Below are positions 34,631 through 42,739 of a stretch of 64,000 nucleotides of DNA, piece by piece; position 1 is the stretch's first letter; each line of letters begins with the position of its first letter. The notes below the pieces were generated by a model that saw only the letters and a list, made by a program, of their open reading frames with translations, searched no databases and had not been told where the DNA came from. A program made the translations under genes and the position numbers. The DNA comes from CAYGSN01 sp964352675 (GTDB taxonomy: Bacteria > Pseudomonadota > Alphaproteobacteria > Micavibrionales > Micavibrionaceae). The stretch covers positions 1-64,000 of the forward strand of contig CAYGSN010000006.1 of the NCBI GenBank assembly GCA_964352675.1, written 5' to 3'.

Positions 34631-34948
34631 TTATTGGCAGGACTTTTCCAGCCGGGGTTTGGTGGATGATTTTATTTTTGGTGTTTGATGATCGGGCCAT
34701 ACCAAGATTTTAAGATACAAAATGACCATGCCGAATGCTAAAGCAACAATGTTCCAGATAATAACAGATATAAGATTTAGCATGATTCCGTATGTCAGCC
34801 ACAAAACATAAGACCCGTTTAGCATCAAAATTGTGGAGGTTGAAACATCCGAGCTGCGTTTGTGTTTAATAATCTTTAAAGATTGCGGAACGGTACTGAA
34901 TGCCGTCAGAAACCCTGCCAGTAATCCGACCATTTCTGCTATGAGCAT
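34631..34948 (-). CDS. SemiSWEET-family transporter
   Basis: A 105-residue protein with three membrane helices, the size of bacterial SemiSWEET transporters, which dimerise to carry sugars or other small molecules. The PQ-loop signature is visible at about residues 15-30 (STVPQSLKIIKHKRSSDVS), and an Asn in the second helix (MLNGSYVLW) fits the substrate site. GGAGGG, lying within the end of the upstream methyltransferase-like gene, serves as its ribosome-binding site; the two genes overlap by one base. It closes a three-gene unit with an XRE regulator. Confidence 0.85.
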   Translation of the reverse strand: MLIAEMVGLLAGFLTAFSTVPQSLKIIKHKRSSDVSTSTILMLNGSYVLWLTYGIMLNLISVIIWNIVALAFGMVILYLKILVWPDHQTPKIKSSTKPRLEKSCQ

Positions 34949-36132
34949 TATATGCCCTCCAGCGCCACCAAACGAACACCATCTTCGAGCATATCGAATT
35001 GCGGCTCAAACTTTTCTTTTCTGCACCACTCATCGAATTGTGCTGTGCTTGGTTTGGGCGATATGTTTATAAGATATTCCTTGGGTCCGCCATTGTCTCC
35101 AAAATTTAAGGTCAGGTAATGGGCAAGAATGCCGCTTTCCTCGTCGAAACCGACGCGGAATTCTGTGTCTTCGATTACAATATTTTTGTAAGGCGTGTCT
35201 CTGTGAATTCTGTGTGCAAGGTTGCAGGCAAATTCCCCTTGGCCTTTGTATGCTGCTTCGACTTTTTCCGGATCACGGTTTGTATCATGGGTCGTTACAA
35301 ACCATCCGCCTTTTCCAACGGACCTCCGGATTGCCTTTAATCTCTCTCTGATGGCTCTTTCGGGCATGATCAGAGAGCCGGTAGAAATATCTCTTTCCGC
35401 ATCCACGTTATAGAGGGTTCCACCAAACATGGTGGCTAAGTTTGTGGCTTTTACGGCCGGTGATCTGGGAATTGGAAAGCCGCCAAAGATATCCGCCACA
35501 TAAGATCCGGCCATATTCAGGTTTGGCCTGTATCTTTCCACAAGCATTTGGCCTGTATGTGCATAATCGCGACTGATGTCAAAGACGGTGGCGCTGACAA
35601 CATTCGTAAATTCGGTGGTCAGTCTCAAATCTTTGCGTTTAAACGGCCACTTGTTGCCAACACCCAGAAAGGCAAGGGCTATGGGTTGTGGAATTATTTT
35701 TGGCAGCTCGGGAGCCGCGCGCCGTGCGAGCAAAATTTCAGCATTCGGCATATAGTAAGCAACATTGGCCTGAAGGAATTCTACCCAAAGCTGAGTCCCG
35801 CGCACAGGGTCTTCCTCGTGTTCCGGATCGGAGTACTCCCATTGACCCAAATGGCCTTCTCTTGAACCCCGTCTTAGGGAGATAACATCAGCCGTAAACA
35901 GTTCGTCCCAATTTATAGAGGATTCTTCAACGCGCGGGATGTCCCGGTCGCCGTCATCATTTTCTGCAGTATTTACTGTACTCATCAGTGCTACTCGTTT
36001 TTCTCTATCACTATTATTAACTCCGGCTTTCGGTCCTCTTGTTTGTCTTTCCGATCCGATCCGCTTTGGTTTTGCGAGGTCGTTACGGCCCGGAGTCCCG
36101 TGTCCAAATTGTCTTTTATCTATTTGCGACAT
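34948..36132 (-). CDS. EgtD-like methyltransferase-fold protein
   Basis: A 394-residue protein resembling the histidine N-methyltransferase EgtD family (Methyltransf_33). Comparable segments are LAFLGVGNKWPFKRKD (SAM loop region), ATMFGGTLYNVD, GGWFVTTHDTNRDPEKVEAAY and FACNLAHRIHRD. EgtD makes the betaine precursor of ergothioneine; no egtB is present, so another substrate is possible. About 75 N-terminal residues are polar and extra. The ATG at 36132 lies inside the end of the XRE gene (17-base overlap). Base composition is AT-rich compared with the surroundings. The family call is made from pattern memory and is moderately sure. Confidence 0.65.
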   Translation of the reverse strand: MSQIDKRQFGHGTPGRNDLAKPKRIGSERQTRGPKAGVNNSDREKRVALMSTVNTAENDDGDRDIPRVEESSINWDELFTADVISLRRGSREGHLGQWEYSDPEHEEDPVRGTQLWVEFLQANVAYYMPNAEILLARRAAPELPKIIPQPIALAFLGVGNKWPFKRKDLRLTTEFTNVVSATVFDISRDYAHTGQMLVERYRPNLNMAGSYVADIFGGFPIPRSPAVKATNLATMFGGTLYNVDAERDISTGSLIMPERAIRERLKAIRRSVGKGGWFVTTHDTNRDPEKVEAAYKGQGEFACNLAHRIHRDTPYKNIVIEDTEFRVGFDEESGILAHYLTLNFGDNGGPKEYLINISPKPSTAQFDEWCRKEKFEPQFDMLEDGVRLVALEGI

Positions 36133-36784
36133 TTGCTAACTTTTTGGGTTCAGCGGCCAAAGCCCACACCTTGTCAAATTCATTTCTATAAAAATGCGCA
36201 ATAGCCCGGCTATTGATTACATATACATTCACATCATCATCTGTAAAGTGAATAAGTGCTGATTTTGTGCCATAAACATAAAAAGAAATGCTGCTAAACG
36301 TTGTTTTTGGTATCCATTTGTACCTTGCGTATTCATTCGCCGTAAAGTTGTGATCACCCTCTTCGATGACAATTTTGTATTTTGCACCGACTTCGCGCAT
36401 GCGCTTCTGGTGCATTTCCAGGTAATCTCTTTCCCATTTGATAAATTGATCTTCGGAAACGTTATTAACAACAACCTCTTTAAATGCATTCGGTTGTTTA
36501 AGAGTTTCATAAACATCGACAAGAAAGGCAACAAACCCTTCGTGGCCGCGATAGGTTTGAACATGCCCCTCAGGACGTCTTTTAACCCCGGTTTCATCGA
36601 TAAATTCAATATCCGCATCATCGAAGGCGCGTTTGATTTTTTCCAATGTTTGGGAGTTCGGGCGATTGGTCCCGTTTTCAATGCGCGCGATGCCTGTCTG
36701 CGACAGGTCGGCCTTTTCGGCCAAGTCTGACTGGCTCCAGTCCAAAAGCGCACGCGCCGCTCTAATCTGTTCAATTGTTGGCAT
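36116..36784 (-). CDS. XRE-family regulator with C-terminal domain
   Basis: A 222-residue DNA-binding protein. Residues 1-60 form a Cro/C1-type helix-turn-helix (ALLDWSQSDLAEKADLSQTGIARIENGTNRP). The C-terminal 150 residues are a separate domain that may sense a ligand. The start at 36784 follows GGGGA; the frame is open beyond to 36880 but without a good site. It leads a unit with the EgtD-like and SemiSWEET genes and could regulate it through its AT-rich upstream region, which holds short repeats such as GCATATAAAATGC. Confidence 0.82.
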   Translation of the reverse strand: MPTIEQIRAARALLDWSQSDLAEKADLSQTGIARIENGTNRPNSQTLEKIKRAFDDADIEFIDETGVKRRPEGHVQTYRGHEGFVAFLVDVYETLKQPNAFKEVVVNNVSEDQFIKWERDYLEMHQKRMREVGAKYKIVIEEGDHNFTANEYARYKWIPKTTFSSISFYVYGTKSALIHFTDDDVNVYVINSRAIAHFYRNEFDKVWALAAEPKKLANVANR

Positions 36785-36941
36785 TCTATATCCCCAAATC
36801 CAATCCACATATTTTGAAGGTGCCAATAGATATACGCATATAAAATGCATTTGTCCAGAAAAAAATTGATATGTAAACAAATTTTTTTCATAGAGTATCT
36901 ATAAAAAAATGCTTTTTATGCCAAAATAATGCCTTTTTTTG

Positions 36942-36969
36942 TTGACAACCGCTTTTTTCCTGCTATAAA
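36942..36969 (+). promoter_or_regulatory. Sigma-70 type promoter
   Basis: TTGACA (36942-36947) and TATAAA (36964-36969) are 16 bases apart. No gene starts soon after; the transcript would run into the terminator at 37051-37082. Confidence 0.6.
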
Positions 36970-36975
36970 TAGTGC

Positions 36976-37082
36976 ATCAAAAGACATATATTATTCATAA
37001 TTATTTATGATCCAATATAGTGTTTTGAATCCCCACACACGCAACTAAAAAGGCCGGCTGTCTTTCAGCTGGTCTTTTTTTT
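36976..37082 (+). ncRNA. Candidate small RNA, about 107 nt
   Basis: This stretch lies between a good promoter and an intrinsic terminator and holds no open frame of note. It would give an RNA of about 107 bases, AT-rich at the 5' end. It might act in trans, or be an attenuated leader of mutM, whose ATG is at 37148. Confidence 0.42.
37051..37082 (+). terminator. Rho-independent terminator
   Basis: AGGCCGGCTG pairs with CAGCTGGTCT (ten pairs, two of them G-U) around TCTTT, followed by eight T. Confidence 0.8.
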
Positions 37083-37147
37083 GTTTTCAGGGCATGTTGT
37101 CGGCTCGGTCTGCCCCTTGTGAATGTAAAGAGAGGATCGTCGTAAAT

Positions 37148-37993
37148 ATGCCTGAGCTTCCCGAAGTTGAAACGATTCGGCTTGGCCTGCTGCCTGTAAT
37201 GGAGGGGGCGCGGATCGCTGCTGTTGAAATCCGCCGCTCCGATTTGCGCTTTCCTGTGCCGGGGGGCTTCGCTTCGCTATTCCGGGATGCGCTTGTGCAA
37301 ACTATAGGACGGCGTGGGAAGTATTTACTATTTTTCTGTGACAATGGCTGCGGCTTTTCTCTGCATCTGGGCATGTCAGGGCGGGTTCAGATTATCGCGC
37401 CGGATGAGGATTATTCCCTGCAGAAGCACGATCATCTTGTTTTTACGTTGAACACCGGCGCACGCATTGTTTTTAACGATGCGCGGCGCTTCGGCTACGT
37501 GTTTTTGCTGGAAGGGGGTTGCTGGGAAGATCAGATGCCCTTTGCGAAGATGGGTCCGGAGCCGCTGGGCAATAATTTTAACGGGCCTGTTCTGGCGCGG
37601 CGGTTAAAAGGAAAAACCTGCTCTATAAAAACGGCCTTGCTGGACCAGCGGGTGGTGAGTGGAGTTGGGAATATCTACGCCTGTGAGGCCTTGTATGGCG
37701 CCAGGATTCATCCTGAATGTGCCGCCGGCGATGTGCAGGGGCAAAAAGCCGAGGCGCTGGCCGGCGCAATAAAACACGTTTTACAAAGTGCAATAGCGGC
37801 CGGGGGAAGCTCCCTACGTGACTATAAAAAGACGGACGGGGCGCTGGGGTATTTTCAGCACGGTTTTTCGGTGTATGATCGCGAAGGCGTTCCCTGTCCG
37901 GATTGCACGTGTGATACACTGAAAACTGGCGGGGTGAGTCGCCTGGTACAGGCAGGACGCTCGACCTTTTATTGTTCACGAAAGCAAAAATAG
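37148..37993 (+). CDS. mutM: Formamidopyrimidine-DNA glycosylase MutM
   Basis: MutM removes oxidised purines such as 8-oxoguanine. The protein has 281 residues. Pro2 and Glu3 (MPELPEVET) are the catalytic N terminus, Lys in RRGKYLL matches Lys58 and the H2TH region has VVSGVGNIYACEALY. The zinc finger starts with CPDC and has the third Cys in FYC, but the fourth position reads Lys (CSRK at the C terminus). A neighbouring TCDT Cys might substitute. It is followed after 2 bases by a small secreted protein. Confidence 0.96.
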   Translation: MPELPEVETIRLGLLPVMEGARIAAVEIRRSDLRFPVPGGFASLFRDALVQTIGRRGKYLLFFCDNGCGFSLHLGMSGRVQIIAPDEDYSLQKHDHLVFTLNTGARIVFNDARRFGYVFLLEGGCWEDQMPFAKMGPEPLGNNFNGPVLARRLKGKTCSIKTALLDQRVVSGVGNIYACEALYGARIHPECAAGDVQGQKAEALAGAIKHVLQSAIAAGGSSLRDYKKTDGALGYFQHGFSVYDREGVPCPDCTCDTLKTGGVSRLVQAGRSTFYCSRKQK

Positions 37994-37995
37994 AA

Positions 37996-38379
37996 ATGAA
38001 GAAATTTATAGTGGTTTTAAGTTTGGCTGTGTTCATCGCGCCTTTTTCTGCTCCGTCTTTTGCGCAGGGGCAAGATGGGGAGGCGGCGTTTTCTTCCGTG
38101 ATTCAGGATCTGCCACTGATGCCCGGTTTGGTTGAGGTGGAGGAGCAGGCCGTGGTCTTTGACAAGCCCGAAGGGCGCATTATTGAATCGGTGGCGGTAA
38201 CCGGTCCTCTTGCCCGTGCCGATATCGCAGCCTATTACGCGCAGGCGTTGCCGCAACTGGGCTGGACCGGGGCGGGCGCGGACACGTATATCCGGCAGAA
38301 TGAGAGGCTGATTCTAAGCTTTGAGAATCATGGCGGGCAGGATTTCATCCGCTTCATGGTAAAGCCGAAAGACGGGTAG
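37996..38379 (+). CDS. Small periplasmic protein downstream of mutM
   Basis: A 127-residue protein with a signal peptide cleaved after SFA (about residue 23). The mature part has one folded domain with LPLMPGLVEVEEQAVVFDKPEGRI and a later amphipathic helix; no motif is recognised. It starts 2 bases after the mutM stop, so the two form one transcript. Small secreted proteins at this place are known in alphaproteobacteria, but their function is not. Confidence 0.75.
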   Translation: MKKFIVVLSLAVFIAPFSAPSFAQGQDGEAAFSSVIQDLPLMPGLVEVEEQAVVFDKPEGRIIESVAVTGPLARADIAAYYAQALPQLGWTGAGADTYIRQNERLILSFENHGGQDFIRFMVKPKDG

Positions 38380-38420
38380 GGAGCTAATCCATTATTTTTG
38401 CTAAAAAAGACAAACATTGC

Positions 38421-38450
38421 TTGACAAAAGGGTGCATAACCTCCTATACC
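38421..38450 (+). promoter_or_regulatory. rpsT promoter
   Basis: TTGACA (38421-38426) and TATACC (38445-38450) are 18 bases apart; transcription would begin about 50 bases before the rpsT ATG. Confidence 0.6.
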
Positions 38451-38506
38451 ACACCGATTAGATTTTATTGATGAATAGAGATTGTAAAAGGTAAGGGTTT
38501 AACGAC

Positions 38507-38770
38507 ATGGCCAATACACCATCAGCAAAGAAGCGCGTTCGCAGGAACGATGCCCGTGCCGAAATTAACAAGGCGCGCGTGAGCCGCATTCGTACCTTTT
38601 TGAAAAAGGTCGAAACGGCGATTGCGACAGGCAAGCAAAAAGAAGCACAAGACGCTTTGCGTGCCGCTCAACCGGAATTGTACAGAGGAGTTTCTAAAGG
38701 TCTGTTTCATAAAAAGACAGCCGCCAGAAAGATGTCGCGTCTATCCGCGCGCATCAGCGCTTTAAAATAA
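38507..38770 (+). CDS. rpsT: Ribosomal protein S20
   Basis: S20 binds 16S rRNA in the small subunit. The protein has 87 residues, is strongly basic and helical and carries the family pattern: MANTPSAKKRVRRNDARAEI at the start and FHKKTAARKMSRLSARIS at the end. It lies between mutM and dnaA, as in many alphaproteobacteria, and has its own promoter at 38421-38450. Confidence 0.97.
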   Translation: MANTPSAKKRVRRNDARAEINKARVSRIRTFLKKVETAIATGKQKEAQDALRAAQPELYRGVSKGLFHKKTAARKMSRLSARISALK

Positions 38771-39308
38771 AAGCGCTCTTACGGACGTGAAAATAAACTA
38801 GCGTCCAAATAAAAACTAAATTTTTATTTCTCTTTTATCACCCAAAGAAGTAGTTTTTTGGGTGGTTACTTTGTTGGTATAGTATTGCCAAACAAAAAAT
38901 ATTTCTTTTTTTAAAATTCATGGTTTGTTCTCATTGCATCCCCATCTTTTTTTAGTGTAAGGTTGTTTCTAGTTTCGAACAGCAAGCGAGTTTTCGTGTT
39001 TGGGTTCTTACCACAAAACCACTGGTTTGATTAGGGTTCAGAGGTTTTGTTCGTGCCGAAAGAGAGATTCGGCGAAGATAGTCGGGCGTTTTTTGATGCG
39101 TTTTTTTAAGCCGCGTTGCGTGGGTTTCACAAAAAGCATCTTTTGAGTAAAACATCCGGACATTTAGCAAATTTGTTTAAAGGAACAGGGCAGGGTCATT
39201 CTTCCCAACCCCTTTTTGCGCCCTGAATTTGGATAAAATGTCGAAACATCTGTGTTGAACATGTAGCAGTATTTGCGTTAACCGATAAGAAAAATGGAGA
39301 AAAAATAA
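38771..39308. other. Non-coding region upstream of dnaA
   Basis: This stretch of 538 bases has no credible gene (a 72-codon open frame on the minus strand looks incidental). It is AT-rich and holds hairpins: CACCCAAA/TTTGGGTG (38839-38846 with 38857-38864) and GCCGAA/TTCGGC (39055-39060 with 39068-39073). TATAGT, preceded by TG, near 38879 could be an extended -10 site. No clear cluster of DnaA boxes was found, so there is no evidence for a replication origin. Confidence 0.6.
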
Positions 39309-40742
39309 ATGTCAGAAATCGGGGGAAAGACCGCCATTATCCAAGGCAATCAAAAATTAAAAGAGGCGTCGTTACAACCGTCGACCGATATTATAAAACT
39401 TTGGAAAAAGGTGCATTCCGATATGCGTGCGGAATTTGGCGAGGCTATTTTCCGTTCCTGGTTAAAACCACTGACATTGCAGGCCTACTATCACGGCACC
39501 ATGGAAATCTCCGTTCCCACCCGTTTTATGCGTGACTGGATTCAGACTCATTATGTGGCCCGCATTCAGGAAATGTGCAACGAAGCCAATGATGAGGTAA
39601 AGAAAGTCCAGCTTGTCGTCGTTCAGGGCACGGCCATCAATGATGATTTCGAGGATGAAACCACCACCGCTGTCGCCGCCGCCAAGGCCAACCAGAACAT
39701 TAAAGACGCCATTGCCTCGATTGCTTCTCCCTTGGATGAGCGTTTCAAATTCGAATCTTTTGTCGTTGGGAAATCCAATGCGCTGGCCCATGCTGCAGCG
39801 CGCCGTGTGGTGGAAAGCCATACCGTGCCGTTCAACCCGCTCTTTATCTATGGTGGTGTCGGGCTGGGCAAGACACACCTGATGCATGCGATTGCGCATG
39901 CGATGGCGGAGTACTGGCCGGACAAAACCGTGATGTATCTCTCTGCAGAGAAGTTCATGTACCAGTTTGTTCGTGCCTTGCGTGCAAATGACACAATGAA
40001 TTTCAAGGAGCAGTTTCGCTCCGTTGATGTTCTAATGATCGATGACATCCAGTTTATTGCCGGTAAGGAATCCACACAGGAAGAATTTTTCCATACCTTT
40101 AACGCGCTGGTGGATCAGAACAAGCAGATCATAATCTCCGCTGATAAATCCCCGAACGACCTGAAGGGTATTGACGAGCGCCTGCGTTCCCGCCTGGGGT
40201 GGGGCCTGGTCGCCGATATCCAGCCAACCTCTTATGAACTGCGTCTTGGCATTTTGCAGGCCAAGCGCACGCAGCTCGGCGCTGATGTGCCGGACAGTGT
40301 TCTGGAATTCCTGGCGCTTAAGGTCACATCCAATGTGCGTGAGCTGGAAGGCGCCTTAAACCGGATCGTCGCCCATGCCGATGTGGCGAAACAGGAAATC
40401 ACGCTGGAGACGACTCAGGAAGTCCTGCAGGATCTTTTGCGCGCCCATGACCGCCGGATCACGATCGATGAGATCCAACGTAAAGTGGCCGAGCATTATA
40501 ACCTGCGCATGGCCGATATGCATTCCGCCCGCCGCGCCCGTAATGTCGCCAGACCGCGCCAGGTGGCAATGTATCTGGCTAAACAGCTTACTTCGCGCTC
40601 TCTCCCTGAAATCGGTCGTAAGTTCGGCGGCCGCGACCACACAACCGTGATGCATGCCGTGCGCAAGGTCGAAGAGCTGATGGAAGAAGATGCGCAAATC
40701 GCACAGGATGTGGACGTGGTGCGCCGCGCCCTGACCGGCTGA
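39309..40742 (+). CDS. dnaA: Chromosomal replication initiator DnaA
   Basis: DnaA opens the chromosomal origin. The protein has 477 residues. Domain I is helical at the N terminus (about 27-105), followed by a short linker; the AAA+ domain carries Walker A GGVGLGKTHLMHAIAH and Walker B VLMIDDIQF; domain IV has the DNA-binding signature GGRDHTTVMHAVRKVEEL. A good terminator follows at 40767-40804. dnaN, recF and gyrB lie about 6.6 kb downstream, separated by the biotin genes. Confidence 0.98.
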   Translation: MSEIGGKTAIIQGNQKLKEASLQPSTDIIKLWKKVHSDMRAEFGEAIFRSWLKPLTLQAYYHGTMEISVPTRFMRDWIQTHYVARIQEMCNEANDEVKKVQLVVVQGTAINDDFEDETTTAVAAAKANQNIKDAIASIASPLDERFKFESFVVGKSNALAHAAARRVVESHTVPFNPLFIYGGVGLGKTHLMHAIAHAMAEYWPDKTVMYLSAEKFMYQFVRALRANDTMNFKEQFRSVDVLMIDDIQFIAGKESTQEEFFHTFNALVDQNKQIIISADKSPNDLKGIDERLRSRLGWGLVADIQPTSYELRLGILQAKRTQLGADVPDSVLEFLALKVTSNVRELEGALNRIVAHADVAKQEITLETTQEVLQDLLRAHDRRITIDEIQRKVAEHYNLRMADMHSARRARNVARPRQVAMYLAKQLTSRSLPEIGRKFGGRDHTTVMHAVRKVEELMEEDAQIAQDVDVVRRALTG

Positions 40743-40766
40743 TCTATCTAGAAAAATATCTCCTCT

Positions 40767-40804
40767 AAAACGCGGTTGCTGTGATCCAGCGCCGCGTTTT
40801 TTAT
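40767..40804 (+). terminator. Terminator between dnaA and the convergent HAD gene
   Basis: AAAACGCGG (40767-40775) pairs with CCGCGTTTT (40792-40800) around a 16-base loop, then a T-run. Confidence 0.75.
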
Positions 40805-41502
40805 AGCTCCAGAATATGATCGCAGGCTTGGGACGGAGTTTGGACGGTAAACTTCGCATGCGGGATATCGTGTCCCGATTTTTGATTCCATGTCACCAGT
40901 GCCGTGTTGAAGCCCGCTTCAAAAGGGTGGGCCAGGTTCTGGTGCGAATCTTCCACGACCCATATATTGGAAGGGCTAAAATGAATTCCGGTTACCTGCC
41001 GCGCCTGCCGTATGACCAGATCAAAGGGGTGGATTGATCGAGCCTTTGAATTAAAGCCAATTGTCTCTCCGGCAAAAATAAGGGCCGGATGAAAGGTGGA
41101 GGTGATATTCAGATAATCCGTGGCTCTGCGCACCCAGCGCCGTGTGCTATGGGTGAGAACGGCATTGGTAACACCGCTTTCTAAAAGCAGCCCGAGATTT
41201 TCTCTCAAGGCGATGTCTTGTGCTGTTATGATTTGTGCGGCGTCCAGTTCATCATGGATCGCGATGTGAAATTCCGCCTCATCCAAGCCAAATCTCCGGC
41301 AAATGTCCCTCACTCCAAAATTGGTGTCGCGAAAACTTTGAATGGCCAGTTCTATGATTTCGCTGTCTGGAACCTCGGCATCGGACAGGCCGCTTATTTT
41401 GCGAAAACCTTGCACAACCAGAATTTCAGATTTTTTCCGCCAGCCGACCAGATCCTGGTACAGCGTGTGATCAAGATCCCAGATAACCAGTTGATGTTTC
41501 AT
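40801..41502 (-). CDS. HAD-superfamily hydrolase (pyrimidine nucleotidase-like)
   Basis: A 233-residue phosphatase-fold protein. Motif I is WDLDHTLY near residue 7, a Thr in LTHSTRRW fits motif II, Lys in GFNSKARS motif III and VVEDSHQNL motif IV, like the SDT1/PynA pyrimidine 5'-nucleotidases. The ATG at 41502 is preferred over an upstream in-frame ATG. A promoter with TTGACA and TAAAAC (41534-41562) lies 30 bases upstream on the same strand. Confidence 0.85.
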   Translation of the reverse strand: MKHQLVIWDLDHTLYQDLVGWRKKSEILVVQGFRKISGLSDAEVPDSEIIELAIQSFRDTNFGVRDICRRFGLDEAEFHIAIHDELDAAQIITAQDIALRENLGLLLESGVTNAVLTHSTRRWVRRATDYLNITSTFHPALIFAGETIGFNSKARSIHPFDLVIRQARQVTGIHFSPSNIWVVEDSHQNLAHPFEAGFNTALVTWNQKSGHDIPHAKFTVQTPSQACDHILEL

Positions 41503-41533
41503 CGTGTCCTCGACCAGTGTTTTGTTTTGCGCA

Positions 41534-41562
41534 GTTTTAAAACAAATAAATTTATATGTCAA
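41534..41562 (-). promoter_or_regulatory. Sigma-70 type promoter for the HAD gene
   Basis: On the minus strand TTGACA (41562-41557) and TAAAAC (41539-41534) are 17 bases apart. Confidence 0.5.
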
Positions 41563-41648
41563 ATATTTTATATGCCGGGCTTTGCTCAAATTTCAGGGAG
41601 AAGTTAAATAATGATGTATAGGGAAAATCTCTTTTCCACTATTATGGT

Positions 41649-41676
41649 GGACCATTAAAAAATGGTCCGCTTTTTT
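41649..41676 (+). terminator. Terminator or attenuator before bioB
   Basis: GGACCATT and AATGGTCC form a perfect eight-pair stem with loop AAAA, followed by GC and six T. It lies 51 bases before the bioB ATG, with no gene upstream on the same strand. Confidence 0.7.
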
Positions 41677-41727
41677 GTGCTGTACAGCTTTCCAGTCTAA
41701 ATTTTCCCGTGACACGCTCTATGTACT

Positions 41728-42732
41728 ATGGTTAAACAGTCCATTATGAATCTAGACCAAATCACAGAACTCTATAATCGCCCGTTGCTGGACCTGATCT
41801 ATGAGGCCGCCACGGTGCACCGTGCCCATCACGATCATCATGAGATGCAAATGTGCACGCTGCTGTCCATCAAGACCGGCGGCTGTATGGAGGATTGTAA
41901 ATATTGTTCGCAATCCATCTATAACAATACCGATCTGGAAAAAGAAATCCTGATGAAAACCGATGCGGTTCTGGAAGAGGCGCGTAAGGCCAAGGAAGCC
42001 GGCTCGACCCGCTTTTGCATGGGTGCCGCCTGGCCGCGTGTGATGGATGGGAAGGCCTTTGACCGGGTCTGTGAGATGGTTAAGGGTGTTTCCGATATGG
42101 GCATGGAGGCGTGCTGCACGCTTGGCATGCTGACCGAAGACCAAGCGGTGAAGCTGAAAGAAGCGGGCCTCACGGCCTATAACCACAATCTGGATACCGG
42201 CCCGGAATATTATGAGGAAATCATCACAACGCGCAGTTATCAGGACCGCCTGGATACGCTGGCCAATGTGGCCAAGGCCGGGATCTCGGCCTGTTGCGGT
42301 GGCATTTTGGGGATGGGTGAAAGCCGTGAAGACCGGATTTCGTTGCTCCATACCCTGTCGAATTTAGACCCGCAGCCCGAATCGGTGCCGATCAATGCGC
42401 TGGTCCCTGTACCCGGTACGCCGCTGGGCGATGAAATTCTGGCCGGCAAGCGCGAGGGGCTGGATATTTTCGAATGGATCCGCACGATTGCGGTGGCGCG
42501 GATTTTAATGCCCAAAGCCATGGTGCGCCTGTCCGCCGGGCGGCTGGAAATCTCTAAAGAGGCGCAAGCCATGGCCTTTATGGCCGGGGCCAATGCGATC
42601 TTCACGGGTGAAAAATTGCTGACAACTGCCAACCCGGAAGAGGATTTCGATTATCAGCTTTTGGATGAGCTGGGGCTGAAGCCACGGGAGCCGTATAAAG
42701 AGGAAAAGTCGGGCTGCAAGAAAGCCGCCTGA
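41728..42732 (+). CDS. bioB: Biotin synthase BioB
   Basis: BioB inserts sulfur into dethiobiotin to complete biotin, using a radical-SAM mechanism. The protein has 334 residues. The SAM cluster cysteines are CMEDCKYC, and the auxiliary-cluster residues lie in later segments such as STRFCMGA, AYNHNLDTG and ACCGGILGMGE. The in-frame ATG at 41746 is an alternative start; no clear ribosome-binding site favours either. It stands alone: a convergent pirin gene separates it from bioFDA. A perfect palindrome GCTGTACAGC lies at 41679-41688. Confidence 0.97.
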   Translation: MVKQSIMNLDQITELYNRPLLDLIYEAATVHRAHHDHHEMQMCTLLSIKTGGCMEDCKYCSQSIYNNTDLEKEILMKTDAVLEEARKAKEAGSTRFCMGAAWPRVMDGKAFDRVCEMVKGVSDMGMEACCTLGMLTEDQAVKLKEAGLTAYNHNLDTGPEYYEEIITTRSYQDRLDTLANVAKAGISACCGGILGMGESREDRISLLHTLSNLDPQPESVPINALVPVPGTPLGDEILAGKREGLDIFEWIRTIAVARILMPKAMVRLSAGRLEISKEAQAMAFMAGANAIFTGEKLLTTANPEEDFDYQLLDELGLKPREPYKEEKSGCKKAA

Positions 42733-42739
42733 TCCTTTT

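Noticed and set aside
38952..39170. 72-codon open frame on the minus strand before dnaA
   Set aside because: No start signal and no recognisable protein features; it overlaps a hairpin.
38771..39308. Replication origin next to dnaA
   Set aside because: AT-rich and with hairpins, but no cluster of DnaA boxes was found by eye.
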